Positions 1 through 5,140 of a DNA stretch of 5,140 nt are shown here, one piece after another. The stretch covers positions 1-5,140 of the forward strand of contig CABQCM010000139.1 in assembly GCA_902462665.1 (NCBI GenBank), in the 5' to 3' direction. A program made the translations under genes and the position numbers. The stretch's first letter is position 1. Each line of letters opens with the position of its first letter. The notes beneath the pieces were generated by a model, which worked only from the letters and a program-made list of their open reading frames with translations, searched no databases and was not told the origin of the DNA. This DNA comes from an uncultured Oscillospiraceae bacterium (GTDB lineage: Bacteria; Bacillota; Clostridia; Oscillospirales; Acutalibacteraceae).

Positions 1-1
1 T

Positions 2-208
2 ACGGATTTGGGCATGGCGGGGCCAAGTCAATCGGTGCTTGGCGTCAAGCCGGAAAGCTCGATCGCTCGGCTCAAAGGAAAAATCCCCCTGCGGTTTGAA
101 AACGCATCGGGTCCCTGTCAAATTCAGGGTATACTCTTGACCGTGGAAAGGGAGAGCGGCAAAACCATTTCCGTCAAACCAGTGGTAGAAAACATCCAAA
201 CGGCATAG
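2..208 (+). CDS. 3' end of an unrecognised gene (partial)
   Basis: The frame is open from the first bases and ends at TAG 206-208, giving about 68 residues that start TDLGMAGPSQSV and end VVENIQTA. The only possible starts in the window are TTG at 8 and ATG at 14, and neither has a ribosome binding site in the bases available, so this is most likely the C-terminal end of a longer protein. The tail alternates hydrophobic and polar residues (IPLRFEN, IQGILLTVE, KTISVKPVV), which fits a small beta-rich domain. There is no membrane segment and no motif I recognise, so no function is assigned. It lies on the same strand as the binding-protein gene but is 221 bases upstream of it, with a separate promoter between them, so co-transcription is not required. 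Confidence 0.5.
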   Translation, partial: TDLGMAGPSQSVLGVKPESSIARLKGKIPLRFENASGPCQIQGILLTVERESGKTISVKPVVENIQTA

Positions 209-357
209 TATGTTATAAATGTTTTTGTACACCCTGTGTATGAAATTTATTTTAGTTTATAAAAAAATTACAAAAAATTAACCTTTTCGAAACCCCTGAT
301 TTCATCGCGTTTTTCGCGATGTGTATCGGAATTGCACAAAAAAAAGAGGTTCAAGTA
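209..357 (+). other. AT-rich spacer upstream of the binding-protein promoter
   Basis: This stretch has no gene. It is very AT-rich, with A runs at about 261-267 and 273-278 and another A run near 338-345, a composition often seen upstream of strong clostridial promoters. It holds a small inverted repeat TACAC-CCT-GTGTA (228-240), flanked by ATAAAT (215-220) and ATTTAT (245-250). These could form a weak stem after the upstream gene, but the structure is AT-rich and poorly defined, so I do not call it a terminator. A stronger hairpin at 303-321 is listed separately. Confidence 0.5.
303..321 (+). repeat. Perfect 7-bp inverted repeat with T5 loop
   Basis: CATCGCG (303-309) and CGCGATG (315-321) are exact reverse complements around a TTTTT loop. 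The arms are GC-rich inside an AT-rich spacer, so the structure stands out. No T run follows the right arm (TGTATCGG), so it does not read as a rho-independent terminator. Its centre is about 80 bases upstream of the predicted transcription start of the binding-protein gene, where an activator site could lie. Alternatively it could protect the 3' end of the upstream mRNA. Its function is not established. Confidence 0.55.
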
Positions 358-386
358 TTGAAATTTCACGCCCCTTGTGTTACACT
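358..386 (+). promoter_or_regulatory. Sigma-A-type promoter of the binding-protein gene
   Basis: The -35 element is TTGAAA (358-363), then a 17-base spacer, then the -10 element TACACT (381-386), preceded by TGT (378-380), which supplies the TG of an extended -10. The predicted start is near 393, giving a leader of about 37 nt to the ATG at 430. A 9-base palindrome GTGT-T-ACAC (377-385) overlaps the -10 element and could be a repressor contact, but it is short and may be chance. Confidence 0.7.
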
Positions 387-413
387 GTGGTAAACCAACC
401 AAAATATTTTATC

Positions 414-420
414 AGGAGGT
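414..420 (+). promoter_or_regulatory. Ribosome binding site of the binding-protein gene
   Basis: AGGAGGT is a near-perfect Shine-Dalgarno sequence with 9 bases before the ATG at 430. It fixes that start and suggests high expression, as expected for an abundant lipoprotein receptor. Confidence 0.9.
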
Positions 421-429
421 TTATATCAA

Positions 430-2316
430 ATGCGTACACAGTTAAAGTCCACACTGGCATTGGTGTTGGCGCTGCTGATCTGTGTGTCGGTCTTTGCTGC
501 CTGTAAAGGCAAGACTGGTACTGACGCCGATTCGAGCAGTACGCCGCTGTTATCCTTTGCCGACGTGCCGAGCCAGGCCGAGGTTGACATCGACGCCGGT
601 ACCATCACCATGGCGTACGGTAAAACCTTTGCCGATCTGAAGACTGACCTGATTGCCGAGGGCAAGCTTCTTGAGGATCAGGGCGAAACCCTGCATCTTT
701 ACAAAGAGGATAAGGTCACCGAGATTACCGATGAGACCACTCCGTTGGAAAACGGTATGGTTGCTATCAAGCGAGATGCCGAGGGCAACGAAATCTTTTC
801 TCTGACCCTTGTAATTGAGGCCGCTGTCGTTTCGCAGGTGGTCAACTCGGATGGTACCATTACTACTACGCTGGAAAACGGCGAGCAAGTTACTTACAAC
901 AGCGCAGGCGAAGTCGTCAGCACAACGCCAGCTCCCACTCCCTCGACCGGTGACGGCACAACTGAGAATCCCGGCACCAGCGTTGCGCCCGGTCCTGGAC
1001 CTGACGAACCCAGCAGCAACGGCGGCGGTACAGTATCGATCGATCCTTCGTCTATTCCGGAAATTCCTCCTTCCACTGTTCTTCCCATGGACGCCAACTA
1101 CACCCTGACTATCGCGGGCGATCCCAGCGATACCGGTTTGACGACGGCCATGATGGCGTTCCAGAAACAGCATAAGAACATCAAGATCCGTGTTCAAGCG
1201 ACCACCGATGGCGGTAAATATACCGGCCTTGATGGCTTGAAGATGCAGCTGGCCAGCAACAACGCCCCCGACATTGTTCAGATGGACTCGGTTTATGTCG
1301 CTGCCGGCGGCTATCAGAACCATCTGCTCGATCTGCGTGATTTTGGTTCCGATTCCATTGCGGATCTCTTCATTGCTTCCTGCTGGGAGTCGGTGAAATC
1401 CCAGAGAGCGGGCGAAACCGCTCAGTTTGGTCTTCCCTTTGACTGCAACACCATTCTGATGTTCTACAACAAGGACCTGCTCGATACGGCTGGCGTCACC
1501 ACTGCTCCTGAGACTTGGGATCAGATGACTGTCGCCATGGAGCGTCTGAAAGCTCTGCCCAACGTGACCAGCCCCTTCAACCTGATGGTTAACTTCACCG
1601 CTGGTATTGGCCAGAAGAACTACATGGCCTTCCAGTGGATGATGTACCTGTGGCGCCTGGGCGGCGACGTTCTCAGCGCTGATCTGAAATCCTCCAGAAT
1701 TTCCGAGCAGGCTGGTATCGACGCTCTCCAGATGTACGTCGATATGGTCACCAAGTACGGTGTATCGAACGCTGCTTTCTCCGACGCGCCGTTCTTCGAT
1801 GGTACTGCTGGCTTCAACATGATGACCAACAACCATTATAAGTCCACCATCGGCGGCACTAGCAGCATTCACTTTGGTGTGACCATGCTGCCCGAACTGA
1901 AAGCCGGTGTGCCGCGTTACTCGGGCTTGGGTCTGTATTCCTTCGCGCTGCCCAATAAGATCTCTGCCGCTGGCAAGGATCCTGACAAGATTGCGACGGC
2001 TACCGCCAGAGCTACATGGGCCTACGAGTTCATTAAGTTCTACACCACTTCGCTCCAATATCAGCTTACCTACTGCGATTCCACCCTGCTGATGCCCTCT
2101 TTGAAAGCGGGCGAGGGTCAGGGTCAGTTCAAGGGCGACTATTGGACGATCGCTTATCAGCAGCTCCGTACTTCTAAGTTCCGTCCCGGCGTTAAGAATT
2201 GGGAGTCTATCGAAACTTACATTTCTGATGCCATCAACGCTGCGGTCAACAACCAGAAGACCGCTCCGGAAGCTTTGAAAGCTGCTACTACTCTGATTAA
2301 CCGTCAGCTTGCGTAG
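430..2316 (+). CDS. Extracellular solute-binding lipoprotein of a carbohydrate ABC transporter (family 1), with extra N-terminal module
   Basis: Complete, 628 residues. Residues 1-25 are a lipoprotein signal peptide: a basic start (MRTQLK), a hydrophobic core, and the lipobox VFAAC with Cys25 as the lipidated residue. It should therefore be anchored on the outer face of the membrane. Residues about 220-628 are the family 1 binding fold. Seen there are APDIVQMDS (279-287), LPFDCNTILMFYNKDLLDTA with the following TWDQM (335-366; the classic 'YNKdl..aG....P.TWdE' signature), AYEFIKFYTT (531-540), and a C-terminal helix region AINAAVNNQKTAPEAL. The family delivers sugars or oligosaccharides to an ABC permease; the ligand cannot be read from sequence. 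Family members are usually about 400-450 residues. The excess here is a module at about 40-130 (GTITMAYGKTFADLK...LENGMVAIKRDAEGNEIFSLTLVI), a short Thr-rich beta segment (138-165) and a Pro/Gly/Ser/Thr linker (165-218). It has its own promoter and terminator, and no permease or ATPase gene lies in the window. Confidence 0.93.
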   Translation: MRTQLKSTLALVLALLICVSVFAACKGKTGTDADSSSTPLLSFADVPSQAEVDIDAGTITMAYGKTFADLKTDLIAEGKLLEDQGETLHLYKEDKVTEITDETTPLENGMVAIKRDAEGNEIFSLTLVIEAAVVSQVVNSDGTITTTLENGEQVTYNSAGEVVSTTPAPTPSTGDGTTENPGTSVAPGPGPDEPSSNGGGTVSIDPSSIPEIPPSTVLPMDANYTLTIAGDPSDTGLTTAMMAFQKQHKNIKIRVQATTDGGKYTGLDGLKMQLASNNAPDIVQMDSVYVAAGGYQNHLLDLRDFGSDSIADLFIASCWESVKSQRAGETAQFGLPFDCNTILMFYNKDLLDTAGVTTAPETWDQMTVAMERLKALPNVTSPFNLMVNFTAGIGQKNYMAFQWMMYLWRLGGDVLSADLKSSRISEQAGIDALQMYVDMVTKYGVSNAAFSDAPFFDGTAGFNMMTNNHYKSTIGGTSSIHFGVTMLPELKAGVPRYSGLGLYSFALPNKISAAGKDPDKIATATARATWAYEFIKFYTTSLQYQLTYCDSTLLMPSLKAGEGQGQFKGDYWTIAYQQLRTSKFRPGVKNWESIETYISDAINAAVNNQKTAPEALKAATTLINRQLA

Positions 2317-2329
2317 TTGGCTACAATCT

Positions 2330-2367
2330 AAAAAAGAACGGCAGTCATTTGGCTGCCGTTCTTTTTT
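2330..2367 (+). terminator. Rho-independent terminator after the binding-protein gene
   Basis: AAGAACGGCAG (2334-2344) pairs exactly with CTGCCGTTCTT (2353-2363) around the 8-base loop TCATTTGG, and T residues continue to 2367. The left arm is preceded by A residues (2330-2333), so the stem can extend to about 15 bp and the structure could also stop transcription arriving from the other strand. It begins 14 bases after the stop codon and marks the binding-protein gene as a single-gene transcript at its 3' end. Confidence 0.95.
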
Positions 2368-2805
2368 GTTGATTTCAGAAGTCGTTGTTTTGCCGGCGGG
2401 TATGCCTTGGCAATACCAAGAGCTATAATGCACAGGGCGGATAGACCATTCAAATTCTACATGGCCTGCCTTATTAACACACGCATATTCCCCTCCCCGT
2501 CTAACCCGTAACAATTTTCTCGAAGCGCCTTGCCGAGCAATATCATGCAAGATCAATAATGTTTGCTTACGAGGGAAGGACAACTCCAAAAGGCCAAATT
2601 TTTTTTGGGGGTGATACCAAAAGCTTACAAGGCACAGACTACGGATGAGCACTCCCCGGTCGATGCTGCAAACGTCGCGAGTTGTCTCTTTCACTCAGCG
2701 GACACGTTGGACCTTGTCAATCGTTGATAGGCTTGTTCCACAAAAAATCCCAGCATGTTTGTGCTTTCCTACAAGATTTTTTTCTTCGGCAAAACAAATG
2801 CGGTT
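2368..2805. other. Long intergenic stretch without a convincing gene
   Basis: About 440 bases were read on both strands. Short + strand open frames (for example from 2645 and from 2682) lack ribosome binding sites and show no recognisable protein. The minus strand is open from 2694 back through the binding-protein gene, but it starts with GTG, has no good ribosome binding site and crosses the terminator. The only local features are homopolymer runs: eight T (2599-2606) followed by five G (2607-2611). I see no tRNA, no familiar riboswitch core and no insertion-sequence ends. It may hold a decayed gene or an unrecognised RNA, but nothing in the sequence proves either. Confidence 0.5.
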
Positions 2806-2816
2806 TTGCATTGCAA
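2806..2816 (+). promoter_or_regulatory. Palindrome on the -35 element, candidate operator
   Basis: TTGCA-T-TGCAA is a perfect 11-base palindrome whose right half contains the predicted -35 element TTGCAA (2811-2816). A second, overlapping inverted repeat, AATGC (2797-2801) with GCATT (2808-2812), shares its bases. A repressor bound here would block RNA polymerase, a common arrangement for sugar-use genes. No regulator gene is in the window and the motif matches no operator I can name. It was also checked against the catabolite-control (cre) consensus and does not fit. Confidence 0.35.
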
Positions 2817-2839
2817 TTGACAAAGGTTCATGCTACAAT
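2811..2839 (+). promoter_or_regulatory. Extended -10 promoter of the barrel-protein gene
   Basis: TTGCAA (2811-2816), a 17-base spacer and TACAAT (2834-2839), with TG at 2831-2832 one base ahead of the -10 element. The extended -10 can make up for the imperfect -35. The overlapping perfect TTGACA at 2817-2822 would leave only 11 bases to this -10 element, so it is not the partner. The predicted start is near 2846, giving a leader of about 150 nt. Confidence 0.55.
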
Positions 2840-2845
2840 AACCGC

Positions 2846-2994
2846 GATTTGGATTGAAACGGCATAGCAGGAAACGGTATTCCTTTGACACACCTTTTCT
2901 CATTTTCGTCCGTGCTAGATTCCCCTGCGTGTTGAAGGGGCGCGGGTGCTGTCTCAATCTCAATCAATTTTAACCCATCGAGGGGGTCAATGTC
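2846..2994 (+). promoter_or_regulatory. Predicted 5' leader of the barrel-protein gene, with possible alternative stems
   Basis: If the promoter call is right, this is an untranslated leader of about 150 nt. CCCCT (2922-2926) can pair with AGGGG (2936-2940). Its bases can instead join a bulged stem, CCC-T-GCG (2923-2929) with CGCGGG (2941-2946), or pair with the AGGGG of the ribosome binding site (2981-2985). A short tandem TCTCAA-TCTCAA-TCAAT lies at 2952-2968. No known riboswitch class is recognised and no terminator-like T run is present. The boundaries depend on the predicted transcription start. Confidence 0.3.
2980..2986 (+). promoter_or_regulatory. Ribosome binding site of the barrel-protein gene
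   Basis: GAGGGGG lies 8 bases before the ATG at 2995. It is G-rich rather than the textbook GGAGG, but its spacing is right and it decides the start. The reading frame has no better-placed start further upstream. Confidence 0.75.
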
Positions 2995-5140
2995 ATGCCT
3001 TATATTCGAGACAAAGCCTGTGAATTCACCGGCGTACAAGAACAAGCCGCTTATCGGGACAGCATCAACATGCAATGCGATTTCGTGATGGTCTACGGTC
3101 TGGACAATACAACCGTGGACCGTATCAACGGGTTTCGCAACAAAGGATATGTCGTCCATCTCATGACCGGTATTGCCTGGGGAGGATACCAGGATTATTT
3201 AAAGGGTCAATATGACGGCCGGGAGCACTGGGATGAATCCCAGACCCAGCGCGACGGAAGCGTCATCGGCCACGGCCCTGAAACTCCTTATATGGTGCCT
3301 ACCATCTCCTTTGCCGATTATATTACCGAAAAAATCAAACCGGCCATTGACGCGGGCGTGCTCGCGGTTCACTTTGAGGAGCCGGAATATTGGAGTTTTG
3401 GCGGCTATGCCGAAGCCTTCCAGCGGGAGTACGAGCTTTACTACCGCCGCCCGTGGCAGCGCTTTCACGATACGGTAGACAGCGTTTACGATGGCTCCAA
3501 GCTCATGGCCTATCTCTACACCCGCACTCTCGACCGGGTTTGCTCGGCCCTCAAAGAATACGCTAAGGTAAAGTACGACCGGGTGGTACGCTTCTACGTG
3601 CCCACCCACAGCCTGCTCAGCTACACCCAAATTCATATGGTCAGCCCGGAATCTAAGCTCATGGAGATTCCCAGCGTCGACGGCTACATTGCCCAAATCT
3701 GGACCGGCACCAGCCGCATGCCCTCGCTCTACAACGGGGTACGCAAGGAACGCACCTTTGAAACCGGATTCTTCGAGTACGGCATCATGCAGGAACTGGT
3801 CAAGGGCAGCGACCGACGCATGTGGTTCCTCCACGACCCGGTCGAGGACGATCCCAAACACGACTGGGCCGATTATGAATACAATTATGTCAAAACGGTC
3901 GTGGCCTCCCTCTACCAGCCGCACATCTGGCACTATGAAATTGCCCCCTGGCCCCACCGCGTTTTTGACGGAAATTATCCGCATGGTGGCGACTTTGACC
4001 CCAGCGAGGCAAAGCCTATCCCCCGCCACTACACCACGCTGCTCGCCAACCTGATGAATATGCTCGGCGATATGGATCAGCCCATTGCCAAGGTCAACGA
4101 CCTCGACTACGGCGTTGGCGTTTTCATGGCCGATTCCTGCATGTATCAGCGTCAGCTTCCCGACACCTGCGCGGGAGAAAACGACCCGACCGGGCTCAAC
4201 GCCAAAGCGGTGGACGCTTCCCTGCCCGACTTTATGGGCTTGGCCATGCCGTTGATCAAACACGGTCTGCCGGTGCGCCCGGTGCAGCTGGATAACGTCA
4301 ACCGCTATCCGGGTTACCTCAAGGATTATGAAGTACTGCTTTTATCGTATGAATTTTTCAAACCGGATTCCCCCAGCATCAACACCGCCATTGCCAACTG
4401 GGTGGCTGAGGGCGGCGTGCTGGTCTATGTGGGTGACGGCAGCGATCCATTCCACGGCATTCATAGCTGGTGGAATCAAAACGGCGAATACAACACCCCG
4501 GCTGAGCACCTCATGCAGCAGCTTGGGCTGGGCAAGACGCCGGCCAACGGCATTTACGCCTACGGCCAGGGCCAGGTATCGGTTTTGAACGCCCGCCCCG
4601 CACTGCTTTGTGAAACCGACGAGGGCTCGGCGCTCATTCGTGAGACGGTTGAAGCCGCTATGGCCACCAAGGGGTATCGTTGGGAGCACAGCAACCTGCT
4701 TCTGCTGCGCCGTGGCACCTATTTGATCGTATCCTGCATGGACGAGAGCTGCACCGACGCGCCCTTCCGCGAGGAAGGCCTGTTTGTGGACATGACCTCG
4801 CCCCGGCTGCCGGTAGTCAAAGAGGCTGTGGTTCTCCCCAATGAAAATAAGATTTATTTTGATCTGAACACCATTTCGCGCGATGAATGGCGCATCATCG
4901 GCACCTCGCTGCGCATTCACGCCATGGATGTGGACGACAAGGGCTTTACCATTGACTGCGAGGGAATGGATCGCCTCGACGCAGTGCTTCGCCTGCGCTT
5001 TGCCAAGGCGCCGTCGGCTGTCAGCGCCTCCTGCCAGGAAGATGGCGACGCAGTGCCAGTAACCTGCGAATGGGATGAGGAAAGCGCCACCGCCCTTCTC
5101 TCTCTGGAGAGCACCGGCAAGCGTCTGACCATCCAGGGCC
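2995..5140 (+). CDS. Putative cytoplasmic TIM-barrel glycosidase-like protein (3' end beyond the window)
   Basis: Open for 715 codons from ATG 2995 to the window end with no stop, so the C-terminus is missing. There is no signal peptide or membrane segment, so a cytoplasmic location is expected. Residues 1 to about 340 look like a TIM barrel. Strand-like segments are CDFVMVYG (28-35), GYVVHLMTG (51-59), GVLAVHFEEPEYW (121-133), VVRFYVPTH (197-205), VDGYIAQIW (228-236), RMWFLHDP (275-282) and HIWHYEIAPWP (310-320). EEP at 128-130 resembles the Asn-Glu-Pro acid/base site of clan GH-A, with Glu129 as candidate; Glu315 is a possible nucleophile. Residues about 372-486 resemble the Rossmann-like GH42 trimerisation/amidotransferase fold (GVGVFMADS, then YEVLLLSYEFFKP, then IANWVAEGGVLVYVGDG). 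From about 590 the sequence is beta-rich. I recognise no named glycoside hydrolase family and the substrate is unknown. The fold and catalytic residues are inferences; the open frame is directly seen. It could also be a non-catalytic or other barrel enzyme. Confidence 0.75.
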   Translation, partial: MPYIRDKACEFTGVQEQAAYRDSINMQCDFVMVYGLDNTTVDRINGFRNKGYVVHLMTGIAWGGYQDYLKGQYDGREHWDESQTQRDGSVIGHGPETPYMVPTISFADYITEKIKPAIDAGVLAVHFEEPEYWSFGGYAEAFQREYELYYRRPWQRFHDTVDSVYDGSKLMAYLYTRTLDRVCSALKEYAKVKYDRVVRFYVPTHSLLSYTQIHMVSPESKLMEIPSVDGYIAQIWTGTSRMPSLYNGVRKERTFETGFFEYGIMQELVKGSDRRMWFLHDPVEDDPKHDWADYEYNYVKTVVASLYQPHIWHYEIAPWPHRVFDGNYPHGGDFDPSEAKPIPRHYTTLLANLMNMLGDMDQPIAKVNDLDYGVGVFMADSCMYQRQLPDTCAGENDPTGLNAKAVDASLPDFMGLAMPLIKHGLPVRPVQLDNVNRYPGYLKDYEVLLLSYEFFKPDSPSINTAIANWVAEGGVLVYVGDGSDPFHGIHSWWNQNGEYNTPAEHLMQQLGLGKTPANGIYAYGQGQVSVLNARPALLCETDEGSALIRETVEAAMATKGYRWEHSNLLLLRRGTYLIVSCMDESCTDAPFREEGLFVDMTSPRLPVVKEAVVLPNENKIYFDLNTISRDEWRIIGTSLRIHAMDVDDKGFTIDCEGMDRLDAVLRLRFAKAPSAVSASCQEDGDAVPVTCEWDEESATALLSLESTGKRLTIQG

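Noticed and set aside
198..208. AAACGGCATAG occurs here and again at about 2858-2868
   Set aside because: It is only 11 bases, with unrelated flanks and different contexts (end of a gene versus a leader). Most likely chance.
2586..2611. CCAAAA...TTTTGG with a T run as a terminator
   Set aside because: The stem is AT-rich and short with a long loop, and the T run sits inside the would-be stem rather than after it.
550..2694. 714-codon open frame on the minus strand opposite the binding-protein gene
   Set aside because: Codons align exactly with the plus-strand gene, so the open frame follows from that gene avoiding TTA, CTA and TCA. It starts with GTG, lacks a ribosome binding site, crosses the terminator hairpin, and its product has no recognisable motif.
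2817..2839. TTGACA (2817-2822) paired with TACAAT (2834-2839) as a promoter
   Set aside because: The spacer is only 11 bases. TTGCAA at 2811 gives the normal 17.
2645..2867. Two overlapping small plus-strand frames (from 2645 and 2682)
   Set aside because: Neither has a ribosome binding site, they overlap each other in different frames, and they run through the predicted promoter of the next gene.
2853..2869. Possible catabolite-control (cre) site around TTGAAACGGCATAGCA
   Set aside because: In every register several fixed consensus positions fail, including the spacing between the AA and CG core.
2885..2921. TTGACA (2885-2890) with TGCTAGATT (2913-2921) as a second promoter
   Set aside because: The spacer to the -10-like element is 25 bases, too long, and no better -10 lies at 16-18 bases.
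3199..4263. 354-codon open frame on the minus strand inside the barrel-protein gene
   Set aside because: It is a shadow of a GC-rich coding frame. The plus-strand frame has a ribosome binding site, is open for 715 codons and shows ordered domain-like segments.
4342..4920. 192-codon open frame on the minus strand
   Set aside because: It lies wholly within the plus-strand barrel-protein gene. No ribosome binding site or recognisable product.

Overview
The window looks like a piece of a Gram-positive, probably clostridial (Oscillospiraceae-like) chromosome. This is inferred from a strong AGGAGGT ribosome binding site, a lipobox signal peptide on a sugar-type ABC binding protein, sigma-A-like promoters with extended -10 elements, and GC-rich genes separated by AT-rich spacers. 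No phylogenetic marker is present, so the assignment is soft.

Layout, all on the + strand: (1) the 3' end of an unrecognised gene (to 208); (2) an AT-rich spacer with a short perfect hairpin and a good promoter (about 358-386); (3) a complete 628-residue lipoprotein, the solute-binding subunit of a carbohydrate ABC importer, carrying an extra N-terminal module and a long Pro/Gly/Ser/Thr linker (430-2316); (4) a strong rho-independent terminator (2330-2367); (5) about 630 bases without a convincing gene, ending in a promoter with a palindrome on its -35 element and a leader of about 150 nt; (6) the first 715 codons of a large protein without a signal peptide that runs off the window end (2995-5140). 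It looks like a TIM-barrel glycosidase followed by a GH42-trimerisation/glutamine-amidotransferase-like domain and a beta-rich region.

The likely joint role is carbohydrate use: the lipoprotein captures a sugar or oligosaccharide outside the membrane, and the barrel protein acts on a glycoside or related substrate in the cytoplasm. That link rests only on adjacency and family type. The two genes have separate promoters and a terminator between them, and no permease or ATPase gene is visible. Nothing here is a mobile element, CRISPR array, tRNA or rRNA. The most unusual items are the extra N-terminal module of the binding protein and the barrel protein, which I cannot place in a named glycoside hydrolase family.
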